From Cochleicola gelatinilyticus (lineage in GTDB: Bacteria; Bacteroidota; Bacteroidia; Flavobacteriales; Flavobacteriaceae), in NCBI RefSeq assembly GCF_001637325.1, contig NZ_LRXL01000037.1, positions 124,001-188,000 on the forward strand: a stretch of DNA of 64,000 nt, written 5' to 3'. Shown here one piece after another: positions 26,472 to 34,993 of this stretch (within the stretch, counting starts at the first letter, position 1; each line of letters starts with the position of its first letter). Position numbers and translations under genes: made by a program. The notes beneath the pieces are model-generated. The model was not told the DNA's origin, did not search any database, and saw nothing but the letters and a program-made list of their open reading frames with translations.

Positions 26472-26949
26472 TTAATAATATGTTGTTGAGGTTGAATACG
26501 CTTGTTTGTTTAAATATGGTATAACGTTAAGCAAATTCAAATAAAATTTAATCAATTTTTCAGACTAAAAAGACTCATTTAATTGAATGTTTTTTTGCTA
26601 TAATCAAAGATACTATAAATGACACTTAGAGAATTCTGGGAGCGGTAAAATTATAAGTAGTTTCTGTTTGAGTATGATTCTCATGTCTACTGTATACGTA
26701 TGTTTTATGTTTATTCTATATCAATTTACTAATTTTCATTTTCCTTTTTATCCATTATAGAGATCCTACAGGAAAAACCCTTTTTTTGAATTTATAATTA
26801 ACCCTTCTGTAAAAGTATTTTACCCTATTATAATACTGAGTGTTTTTTTACTGAATCTAAACCACTACCTTAGTTCTTTAAACGTTTAATATCGAAGTTG
26901 TTACCTTGTTTCGGCTTCAGTAAAATAGTTATAACTAAAACCAACTTTT
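26472..26949. other. long divergent intergenic region with a small inverted repeat
   Basis: A 478-base AT-rich spacer between the lipocalin-like lipoprotein and the signalling operon. I see no gene. At 26809-26823 GTAAAA and TTTTAC flank GTA, a 15-base inverted repeat about 130 bases before the operon start that could be a regulator site. Confidence 0.4.
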
Positions 26950-27705
26950 ATGAAAACCTCTCAAAAATCACTTTTATTAGTACTCCCGCTATTGTTTCTT
27001 TTTTTAAGCCTATCTTCCTGTGAAAGCTGTGAAAATCAAGATCCTCAGGATGATGATACATCACAAAATGATGATGACGGACAGAACACCGACGATGAAC
27101 CCGATTACGAAGGGGCGCCAGATAATATAATCTCACTTGAGCAAGCCAAATCTATTTACGACAGTTATACGGAGCGCCGTATTGGACTAATTCAGCAAAC
27201 AGAATCACCTAACGACGATGGCTCTCCATTTAATCCGTCACGTTACGGAGAATGGGATTTCGAAACTATTAAACATTGGATTGCCTATGTAAAGCAAGAA
27301 GCCGAAGATGTTGAAGTTGAGGTCTCTGGCATGCGTTTCTACTTCGCCAATTATCCCGATAATTCCAATGGTGATTTAGAGCGGCATAACACCATATTTC
27401 TATTGCCTACAACCAATATTAACGGACAAGACCAAGGTTTTTTAACCCAAACTAATGAGAATGGGCAAAAAGAATTAGTACTTATCGCAGATATTCTTGA
27501 AGGCTTTGGAAAAGGCCAGCAATTACAATCTTCTCCTACAGGAATGAATACGAATAAAAATGGAGGACATCCTAAAATGTTGATGTTGCCATTAACTACG
27601 GTAACGCCTCCTACATCCTCGAATGTACAGCAAATTAATAGTCTAATTTTAAATGAAGCGCATATGATTCCTCCTCCAAATCAAGCTACCGAATTTGATA
27701 ACTAA
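26950..27705 (+). CDS. lipoprotein of unknown function heading a two-component operon
   Basis: A 251-residue lipoprotein: signal to residue 23, lipobox LSSC with Cys24, then an acidic low-complexity stretch at about 30-55 (QDPQDDDTSQNDDD) of the kind seen in surface lipoproteins. The rest (EQAKSIYDSYTERRIGLIQ, then WDFETIKHWIAYVKQEAEDV, then MRFYFANYPDN) is predicted helix plus sheet and I do not recognise the fold. It is followed 11 bases later by the membrane protein, then a kinase and a regulator. A sensing or accessory role is inferred from context only. Confidence 0.75.
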   Translation: MKTSQKSLLLVLPLLFLFLSLSSCESCENQDPQDDDTSQNDDDGQNTDDEPDYEGAPDNIISLEQAKSIYDSYTERRIGLIQQTESPNDDGSPFNPSRYGEWDFETIKHWIAYVKQEAEDVEVEVSGMRFYFANYPDNSNGDLERHNTIFLLPTTNINGQDQGFLTQTNENGQKELVLIADILEGFGKGQQLQSSPTGMNTNKNGGHPKMLMLPLTTVTPPTSSNVQQINSLILNEAHMIPPPNQATEFDN

Positions 27706-27716
27706 CAAGAAGAGAG

Positions 27717-28373
27717 GTGAAAATAGATGTTTTAAATGCATTCTTATCGCACGTTGTAACCTTTGTTGAGGGACTTTCAGCGTTATTAGCAATTGTTTTT
27801 TATTTAAAATATAAAAGCACGCCCTTAAAATACTTTCCCATTCTATTAGTATATGTTTTTATAACAGGACTTTTAGGAGTGTACATTAGTAGAAACATGG
27901 GACCTAATAATGTGGTGATCTATAATGTGTTTAATGTCATCTATTTTCTCTTTTTTTATTACGTATTCTATAATGTAATTCGTAAAATTCGCTATAGAAA
28001 CTGGATTGTAATTGGAATATGCCTTTTTCTGCTCTCGTCTATTATAAATCTCTTCTATGAAAATTTTTTATTTGAATCACAATTGTTATCGTATGCTATT
28101 GGTGCGGTCGTGCTTCTTTTCTGTATTATTTTATACTTTATCGAAGTACTTACAACTTCACGTATCTTGTTAGTAAATCAAGAAATAGTATTTTGGATTA
28201 GTATTGGATTACTACTTTTTTATGTAGGCTATTTACCCATTAAGTTTACTAGAAACGTTTACGCATTTGAATCGGCAAATACATATTCGACCTTGCGAAT
28301 GGTACATCTTATATTAGTTATCCTTATGAATACCTGCTTTATAATTGGATTTTTATGGACGAAAAAGAAGTAG
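27717..28373 (+). CDS. polytopic membrane protein of the signalling operon
   Basis: A 218-residue protein with about seven membrane helices (roughly 7-27, 36-56, 66-90, 97-115, 123-145, 157-177 and 193-213). There is no soluble domain or motif I recognise. It begins at a GTG preceded by the purine-rich AGAAGAGAG, a good ribosome site; the nearby ATG is out of frame. It overlaps the kinase gene by 19 bases, so it may be the sensory membrane part for that kinase, which has only one helix of its own. Confidence 0.75.
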   Translation: MKIDVLNAFLSHVVTFVEGLSALLAIVFYLKYKSTPLKYFPILLVYVFITGLLGVYISRNMGPNNVVIYNVFNVIYFLFFYYVFYNVIRKIRYRNWIVIGICLFLLSSIINLFYENFLFESQLLSYAIGAVVLLFCIILYFIEVLTTSRILLVNQEIVFWISIGLLLFYVGYLPIKFTRNVYAFESANTYSTLRMVHLILVILMNTCFIIGFLWTKKK

Positions 28374-29104
28374 TTACACTCATAACAGTGCTAGTACTTT
28401 TAGTGTTGGTTGCTGTAATCATCACCCTTTTTTCGGTATTTGTAAAACGAAAGAACAAATTATTAGAAGAGCAAAATCAAGCGAAAGAAGCTTTTAATAA
28501 AGAACTTTCTGAAATACAAATTGAAATTCGGGAAGAAACTCTTCGGAATATTAGCTGGGAATTACATGACAATATCGGGCAGTTAATGACCCTTGCGAAG
28601 ATACAGGCGCAAATGGCGGTCGATGCTCCAGAAAATTTTGAAGAAGTCGCGGGTACAATCGGAAATGCGATTCAAGAACTACGTGCGTTATCGAAACTTA
28701 TCAATCCGGAAGCACTTAAAAGTTTAAGTCTGAAGGAAGCGCTGCAATTGGAGATCGAACGCTTTAATCGGCTCAATTTTATTAAAGCGACTTTGAAGGT
28801 TGAAGGTGTTCCTAAGCGATTAGCTTCAGATAATGAGATTATTTTGTTCCGAATATTACAGGAGTTTTTCACCAATACCATCAAACATTCGAAAGCTTCA
28901 AATTTAATGGTCACGTTAAAATACCTGAATGATTCTTTGCATATTGAAGCCAAGGATGACGGAGTTGGTTTTAACGCTACTTCAAATTTTGCGGGAATTG
29001 GGATGAAGAACATGAAGAATCGGGCTAAAGTAGTTAAAGCAAAATTGAAAATTCATTCAGAAAAAGGAAAAGGAACAATGCTTCAGTTAAGCTATGATTT
29101 TTAA
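28355..29104 (+). CDS. sensor histidine kinase, NarX/DegS-like (HisKA_3 type)
   Basis: A 249-residue kinase: a short N-terminus, one membrane helix at about 9-30, a coiled segment at 33-62, then the phosphoacceptor motif WEL-H71-DNIGQ and a HATPase domain (FRILQEFFTNTIKHSKA, DDGVGFNATS, FAGIGMKNMKNRA). There is no extracellular sensor loop, so input probably comes from a partner. The cytoplasmic core is complete. It is encoded between the membrane protein (overlapping) and the NarL-type regulator, which is its likely partner. Confidence 0.9.
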   Translation: MDEKEVVTLITVLVLLVLVAVIITLFSVFVKRKNKLLEEQNQAKEAFNKELSEIQIEIREETLRNISWELHDNIGQLMTLAKIQAQMAVDAPENFEEVAGTIGNAIQELRALSKLINPEALKSLSLKEALQLEIERFNRLNFIKATLKVEGVPKRLASDNEIILFRILQEFFTNTIKHSKASNLMVTLKYLNDSLHIEAKDDGVGFNATSNFAGIGMKNMKNRAKVVKAKLKIHSEKGKGTMLQLSYDF

Positions 29105-29157
29105 TAAAATAAATACCTCATAGTTTTTATTATCAGTTATTTACGTAAATTTATAAG

Positions 29158-29796
29158 ATGCAATATTCAGTAGTAGTAGTAGACGATCATAATTTGCTTT
29201 CAGAAGCGATCGGGAATCTTGTGAACGATTTCGATCATTTCAATTTACTGTATACTTGCAAGAACGGACAAGATCTATTAGAAAAACTTAAATTTCCCGA
29301 TAAAATTCCGAATATCGTTCTAATGGATATAAACATGCCTATCTTGAATGGCATCGAAACTACAAAAATCCTCACTGAAAAATATCCCGATATCAATGTT
29401 TTAGCACTTTCTATTGAAGAAAATGAAAATACCATTCTGAAAATGCTTCGTGCTGGAGCAAAAGGGTATTTAATGAAAGATACTAAAAAAGAAGTACTGA
29501 GAGAGGCATTAGAACAAACGATGGAAAAAGGATATTACCACACCAATACCATTGCACAAATCCTTGTGGGGTCACTCACCAAAAAACCATCTGAAGTACA
29601 ACTGAAGGAGCGTGAATTAGAATTCATGAAACACGCCTGTACTGAAAAAACATACAAGGAAATTGCAGACATTATGTGTTTAAGCACGAAGACCATCGAA
29701 GGTTATCGGGATTCCATTTATGAAAAGCTCGAAATTAAAAATAGAATTGGCTTGGTGCTCTACGCAATTCGCAACCGTATTTGTGTGCCAGAATAA
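29158..29796 (+). CDS. NarL/FixJ-family response regulator
   Basis: A 212-residue regulator with a receiver domain (D9, D10, phosphoacceptor D57 in VLMDINMP, S85, K107) and a LuxR-type HTH at about 148-207 (KERELEFMKHACTEKTYKEI, then CLSTKTIEGYRDSIYEKLEI). All receiver catalytic residues are present. It lies 53 bases after the kinase gene and ends the operon. Targets are unknown; the inverted repeat upstream of the operon is a possible autoregulatory site. Confidence 0.92.
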   Translation: MQYSVVVVDDHNLLSEAIGNLVNDFDHFNLLYTCKNGQDLLEKLKFPDKIPNIVLMDINMPILNGIETTKILTEKYPDINVLALSIEENENTILKMLRAGAKGYLMKDTKKEVLREALEQTMEKGYYHTNTIAQILVGSLTKKPSEVQLKERELEFMKHACTEKTYKEIADIMCLSTKTIEGYRDSIYEKLEIKNRIGLVLYAIRNRICVPE

Positions 29797-29810
29797 TTAA
29801 ATATAAGCGA

Positions 29811-31106
29811 TTACTTAATAGGATTGTATAACTTTCCTTTATTGACAACCAAAAAAACGTCGTTTATATTATTAATATCTTGGGTTGGATTTTCATTAAC
29901 TATAAGCAAATTAGCTCTTTTACCGACTTCTATACTACCTTCAGAATGAGATGCCCCAATAGCAGAAGCACTATTTTCTGTGGCAGCAATTATTGCTTCG
30001 AGAGGGGTAAAGTCACAAAGATTCACCATTAGATCCATTTCGTGTTGTACAAATGTTTTTTGATCAGTGTCGCTTCCAGCCGCTATTCGAACACCATATT
30101 TATTTGCATTCTTTACTATTCTTATGCCGAGTTCATATTTCCAACGATTCTTAGGCTTGTCCTTGTAATTTTCGAGCACACTAATTGTGGCGTCTAAAAT
30201 CACATTATTTTGAATCATTAGATTGTATAATGGCTTAAAGTCTAATTGGTCGAACTGCTGGTCCCAAAAAGCATTATCATTTTCTGAGTTTTGATGTTTC
30301 TCCCATAAAGGAATTAGATCCGTGTTAGTATTTGTAAATTCATCGAGAAGCATATTTACATGCGATATAGATAAAATCCCTGCAGGTATTATACTAGAGG
30401 GTTTAACGGGATACAATGAAGCGTGGGCCCATACTGGAATGCTTTGTTGCTTCGCTTCCTTACTAATTGCAATTATTTGATCTTCCGATAATTTGGCGTA
30501 TAGTTTAATTCCAGATGCTCCAGAACCTTTTGCCTCGGCAATTTCTAAAGGAATGTTCGAGTCGTCATCTATAGCTTTCATGTAGGACATTTGCCCACTA
30601 ACGCCTCCTTGTGCTGTAGCGATAGTTCTTGGATCAGAAAAAAAATCTGTTCCAGCCATTAAAGCCGCGTAATATATAGTTGGGGCTTCTATGTCACCTA
30701 CTAAAGCATTTCTTGACAATCCTGATAAAGCTCTTGCATCTCCCGCCATATCTCGTACTGAGGTGATACCACTTAAAAGCATTTGTTTAAGAACCATCTC
30801 AGCGTTGTCTCTTCTCTCTAGGGAAGGATTAGTAGCGAAATGTACATGAGCATCAATTAGTCCTGGAACTACATATTTATTTTTTAGTAATATCGATTGT
30901 ATACTGTCATTTTGAATGTATTCGTTAGTAGGTACAATTTCCTTAATATAACCTTCATGAATAATTATTGTATAATTACGAAAGATATTTTTAGTCTTTA
31001 CATCTACGATATTGAGATGATGCAAGGCATAATCTGTAAAATTGAATTGGGCAGAACTCTTTAAAGTAACTAAAATGAGAAGGATAAAAAATACTTTTTT
31101 TTTCAT
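29811..31106 (-). CDS. secreted metal-dependent amidohydrolase
   Basis: A 431-residue exported protein (signal peptide 1-19, ending SSA) of the amidohydrolase superfamily. The metal motif is intact: GLIDA-H87-V-H89-F, then a possible bridging lysine in GIKLYAKLSE, then HASLY, SHVN and AAGSDTD. The last strand motif is GSIEVGKRANLLIVNENP. It is related to prolidase/imidazolonepropionase-like enzymes. Unlike the pair at 12.7-17.0 kb it keeps all expected ligands. It converges on the response regulator with a 14-base gap. Confidence 0.88.
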   Translation of the reverse strand: MKKKVFFILLILVTLKSSAQFNFTDYALHHLNIVDVKTKNIFRNYTIIIHEGYIKEIVPTNEYIQNDSIQSILLKNKYVVPGLIDAHVHFATNPSLERRDNAEMVLKQMLLSGITSVRDMAGDARALSGLSRNALVGDIEAPTIYYAALMAGTDFFSDPRTIATAQGGVSGQMSYMKAIDDDSNIPLEIAEAKGSGASGIKLYAKLSEDQIIAISKEAKQQSIPVWAHASLYPVKPSSIIPAGILSISHVNMLLDEFTNTNTDLIPLWEKHQNSENDNAFWDQQFDQLDFKPLYNLMIQNNVILDATISVLENYKDKPKNRWKYELGIRIVKNANKYGVRIAAGSDTDQKTFVQHEMDLMVNLCDFTPLEAIIAATENSASAIGASHSEGSIEVGKRANLLIVNENPTQDINNINDVFLVVNKGKLYNPIK

Positions 31107-31373
31107 AGCATTAGAAGAATATTAGTTTTTTTAGAAGTAGTTCTTTTGGTATGTTAAAAACCCTCAATAGGGTCTAAATTAACTCACCTTTACCAAAAGT
31201 TGAGTTGCTAAGTACGCTATTAAACAAACGATTTATAAATGATCTGAGTAGTAAGACTAATTAGATAATACTTTAATCTCGCTGCGAGAATTTTTATTTG
31301 TTAATTTATTTAATAGATACCAGATTAAATAACTTTAGAGTAACTACAGCTATAGTCTCAATTTAGCACTTTT

Positions 31374-31895
31374 CTAAAACAATTCAGCTACCTCTTTTCG
31401 AACGTATGTAAGTGCTTTTTGGGAAGGAGTAATTTCTTCCATAAAATTACGTAATAACCACTCTCTCATTTTATCGGATGCCCCTTGTTTTTCATGCATA
31501 GCCGCCTGTCTAATAACGTGAATAGTTGCATTCTTAGCTGCATTTACAAGATTCCAACATTCTTGAGAAACGTAAATTTGCTGCGTAAGATTGTGTTCGT
31601 ATTCTTGTTCAATGTTTTTAATTAAAAGATTCTCATAATCCTCCACCGATTCAGAATAAGGCTTTACTCGAACCAATAATTTATTTGGGTCCATACGTTC
31701 TAAAAATAATGTGATGCGTTCATACGACTGCAAGCGTAACGGAAGAACTTGCCCTTGCGCCTCTTTTTGAATTAAATACCGACGTCTTCCTTCTTCATTA
31801 GCGGTATGTCCCTTGAAAAAATAATATGCTACAACACCTACAACAATCGCAGGCAACAAATAAGCAAAATAGTTAATTATCTGAGTTATTTCCAT
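31374..31895 (-). CDS. membrane-anchored protein of unknown function (DUF7935-like)
   Basis: A 173-residue protein with one N-terminal membrane helix (about 6-27, IINYFAYLLPAIVVGVVAYYF) and a charged helical remainder (LQSYERITLFLERMDPNKLL, then EECITP-like end with TYVRKEVAEL). I recall a Flavobacteriaceae family of this shape named DUF7935, but cannot confirm that. It follows the glutamate-synthase-like gene by 7 bases on the same strand, so they are one operon. Confidence 0.7.
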   Translation of the reverse strand: MEITQIINYFAYLLPAIVVGVVAYYFFKGHTANEEGRRRYLIQKEAQGQVLPLRLQSYERITLFLERMDPNKLLVRVKPYSESVEDYENLLIKNIEQEYEHNLTQQIYVSQECWNLVNAAKNATIHVIRQAAMHEKQGASDKMREWLLRNFMEEITPSQKALTYVRKEVAELF

Positions 31896-31902
31896 AAATT
31901 AA

Positions 31903-33519
31903 TTAATATCGGACTTTGTCCTTTTGTTTCATTTTATTGACTTCCTTTTTCTCTTCCTTTTTACTGTAGTTTCCTCCCAAATAGGGGCAGTTCTGTAAAG
32001 CTTTAACGCTTTTAAAGGGAACAGCTACTTTATGATAGGCGAAAGAATCCGCTAAATTTTTGATCAGGTTTTTATCACCCAAACTAATTTCAACATCATC
32101 CATCGTAAATTGTGATGGATGCTCATATCCACAGGCATGTGTCATTTCAAGCAGTTCTTTTCTAAAGTTCTTAAAGTAAAAATGAGTACGGACCGCTTTA
32201 TCTTCAATATTAATACCTCGCTGTAACCACTTATTCTGTGTAGCCACTCCCGACGGACATGTATTGTTGTGACAAACCTTAGCTTGAATACATCCCACTG
32301 CCAACATTGCTTCACGAGCCACATTAATACAATCTACACCCATAGAGAACGCCATGGCAGCTCGTGCTGGAAATCCTAGTTTACCACTTCCAATGAATAC
32401 AACTCGTTCACATAAGTTGTGTTTTTTAAAAATTTTATAAAATTCGGTAAAACCAAATACCCAGGGGAGTGCCACGTGATCTGCAAAACTGGGAGGTGCG
32501 GCACCAGTACCTCCCTCACCACCATCGATGGTAATAAAGTCGGGACCTTTACCAGTTTCTTCCATTATACCTGCAAGTTTATTCCAGTCTTCTAATTTTC
32601 CGATTGCAGACTTTATTCCTACAGGCAAGCCAGTAGCTTCGGCAATGTCTTCTACAAATTGAAGTAACCCCTCAACGCCATCGAATGCTGAGTGTGTGGG
32701 CGGACTTAAAACATCTTTGCCCATAGGGACGTGCCGTATGCTCGCGATTTCTTCGGTTATTTTTGAAGCTGGTAAAACACCGCCTTTTCCAGGTTTGGCA
32801 CCTTGTGATAATTTTATTTCAATAGCGCGAATCTGTGGATTGTCATTTACTAATTGAATCATTTTTTCCATGGAAAAACCACCATCATCATCTCGCACTC
32901 CAAAGTATCCTGTTCCGAAGTGAAAAACGATATCGCCGCCTTTTTTATGGTAGGGTGAAAGTCCGCCTTCACCTGTATTATGATAGGCATGTGCTTGGGC
33001 ACATCCTTTATTTAAAGATTCTATAGCCCTTGCTGAAAGAGAGCCAAAACTCATGGCAGAAACATTGATTATTGAAGCAGGTCGAAATGGTCTTCGTCGC
33101 TTATTGTATTCCCCTATAATTTTCGCACAAGGTAAAAAATATGGATCTTTTGCATTTGGGTGATCTTCGGTTACTTTAAACGGAAGCATTGCATTATTAA
33201 TAAAAATATAATTCGCTTCATAAATATCACGATCGGTACCAAAACCTTCGTAATTATTTTCGTTTTTAGCAGATGCATAAATCCAACCGCGTTCAATACG
33301 GTTAAAGGGAAGCTCTTCTCTATTATTTGCGACGATATATTGTCGTAATTCGGGACCTATACTTTCGAGCATGTATCTTATATGCCCTACCAAAGGGAAA
33401 TTATGAAGTATGGTGTGGCGCTTGTTAAAAAAAATATCTCTAATTGCGATGAAGGCTAATACGAGAAGTATCCAAGCCCACCATGGGATTTGTCCTAAAA
33501 AATCGAATACAGGTTGCAT
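31903..33519 (-). CDS. FMN-binding glutamate synthase family protein
   Basis: A 538-residue protein with one N-terminal membrane helix (about 10-27) and a glutamate synthase central/FMN domain (INVSAMSFGSLSARAIESLN, GEGGLSPYHKKGGD, IEIKLSQGAKPGKGG, TIDGGEGGTGAAP). The segment C-IQAKV-C-HNNT-C-PSG supplies the cysteines of an Fe-S cluster. It lacks the glutaminase domain of full GltB, so it is a standalone member whose electron donor and true substrate are unknown. The M20 peptidase gene stops on the base before its start region, giving a tight operon. Confidence 0.9.
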   Translation of the reverse strand: MQPVFDFLGQIPWWAWILLVLAFIAIRDIFFNKRHTILHNFPLVGHIRYMLESIGPELRQYIVANNREELPFNRIERGWIYASAKNENNYEGFGTDRDIYEANYIFINNAMLPFKVTEDHPNAKDPYFLPCAKIIGEYNKRRRPFRPASIINVSAMSFGSLSARAIESLNKGCAQAHAYHNTGEGGLSPYHKKGGDIVFHFGTGYFGVRDDDGGFSMEKMIQLVNDNPQIRAIEIKLSQGAKPGKGGVLPASKITEEIASIRHVPMGKDVLSPPTHSAFDGVEGLLQFVEDIAEATGLPVGIKSAIGKLEDWNKLAGIMEETGKGPDFITIDGGEGGTGAAPPSFADHVALPWVFGFTEFYKIFKKHNLCERVVFIGSGKLGFPARAAMAFSMGVDCINVAREAMLAVGCIQAKVCHNNTCPSGVATQNKWLQRGINIEDKAVRTHFYFKNFRKELLEMTHACGYEHPSQFTMDDVEISLGDKNLIKNLADSFAYHKVAVPFKSVKALQNCPYLGGNYSKKEEKKEVNKMKQKDKVRY

Positions 33520-34803
33520 TTAGTTTGCGTTTAAATAGTCTATAGAAAGTTGTATCATTGTTTGTACTCCCAAAAGCATTCCTGCATTATCTATTAAAAA
33601 ATCGGGCGTATGATGTGGATAGGGAGTCGTGTTTCCAGGTGTCATACCGCCGAGGAAAAAATAAAACCCAGGCACTTTCTCTTGAAAATAAGAAAAATCT
33701 TCCCCTCCAGTAGTGGCTTTTACAAGTTCGACATTATCGGCACCAGCTACGTTTTGAAGTGTGGGAAGCATTTGTTCTGTTAATGCAAGATCATTGTAGG
33801 TAATCGAGGTGTTGTTTTGAAATTCAATGGTTGCACTTCCGCCATACGCTTTTGCAATGGTTTCAGTCATTTCGGTCATACGTCTAATGATCATTTCTTT
33901 CATTTGTGGATCAAGTGTTCTAACAGTACCAATGAGTTCTGCAGTTTCAGGAATAATATTAAAGCGAACCCCACTCGTAATTTTTCCAACAGTAATCACA
34001 GCAGCTTCTTGCACTAAGGGAGCTTCTCGGCTAATTATAGTTTGGAGGCCGTCGATTATTTTAGCTGAAATAAGTATAGGGTCCACTCCAGTCCAAGGTG
34101 CAGAACCATGAGTTGATTTTCCTTGTACATTTATTACAAAGCGCTCTACAGCTGCCATAGTTCCTCCAGGTTTATACCGAATAGTTCCCACCGGAGTTGC
34201 CGAGTTTATGTGGAGCCCAAAGATTGCATCCACGTCTGGATTTTTTAAAACGCCCTCTTTAATCATTAATTTCGCACCTCCTTCTTCACCAGGTGGTGGA
34301 CCTTCTTCGGCCGGTTGAAAAATAAATTTTACTGTGCCATTAATTTTATCTTTGTGTTTACTTAATACTTCGGCAACTCCCATTAAAATGGCAATATGTG
34401 TGTCGTGTCCACAGGCATGCATTACGCCTGTTTCAGTATCAAGGAATTTGGATTTCACTTCGCTTTTAAATGCGAGATTATTTCTTTCTGTAACGGGAAG
34501 TGCATCGATATCGGCACGAAGAGCTACTACTTTTCCAGAGTTATGTCCTTTTAAGATGCCTACTACACCTGTCTTAGCAACTTCTGTTTGTACCTCAATA
34601 CCTAAAGAACTGAGATGTTCAGCGATTTTTTCGGCCGTTTTAAATTCCCGATTAGAAAGTTCGGGATGTTGGTGAAAATACTCCCTCCATGCAATTACTT
34701 GACGTTCAATTTCGTTAATATCATCTTGTAATTTGTTGTCGCTCTGCGCAAAAGTAGTTACACTTACAAATAGTAATAGCGACAAGAGTTTGAAGGGATT
34801 CAT
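33520..34803 (-). CDS. secreted M20 family amidohydrolase/carboxypeptidase
   Basis: A 427-residue exported enzyme (signal peptide ending TTFA) of the M20 N-acyl-amino-acid amidohydrolase group. Motifs are REYFHQHPELSNREF, ADIDALPVTE, HACGHDTHIA with metal-binding residues, EEGGAKLMI, GLHINSA and the dimerisation domain with STHGSAPWTGVDP. The C-terminal HHTPDFLID supplies the last ligand. The frame begins at a TTG (34809), but the ATG at 34801-34803 gives the better signal peptide. It abuts the glutamate-synthase-like gene. Confidence 0.92.
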   Translation of the reverse strand: MNPFKLLSLLLFVSVTTFAQSDNKLQDDINEIERQVIAWREYFHQHPELSNREFKTAEKIAEHLSSLGIEVQTEVAKTGVVGILKGHNSGKVVALRADIDALPVTERNNLAFKSEVKSKFLDTETGVMHACGHDTHIAILMGVAEVLSKHKDKINGTVKFIFQPAEEGPPPGEEGGAKLMIKEGVLKNPDVDAIFGLHINSATPVGTIRYKPGGTMAAVERFVINVQGKSTHGSAPWTGVDPILISAKIIDGLQTIISREAPLVQEAAVITVGKITSGVRFNIIPETAELIGTVRTLDPQMKEMIIRRMTEMTETIAKAYGGSATIEFQNNTSITYNDLALTEQMLPTLQNVAGADNVELVKATTGGEDFSYFQEKVPGFYFFLGGMTPGNTTPYPHHTPDFLIDNAGMLLGVQTMIQLSIDYLNAN

Positions 34804-34993
34804 AGGCAATTTGTTGTTTGCGCTAAGATATTCATTTTTTAAGCAAACTTAAAACCATTTCCTTGTTTATAAATTCTGAAAAATCTCCCTTTTATTGTTC
34901 ATCATTTTCAGTAATTTCACGCTTTAGATCTTTTCAGAAAAAAATCTATGAAGCTTTCAGATCAATCTGAAGCCGAACTCAAAACTCAAAACT

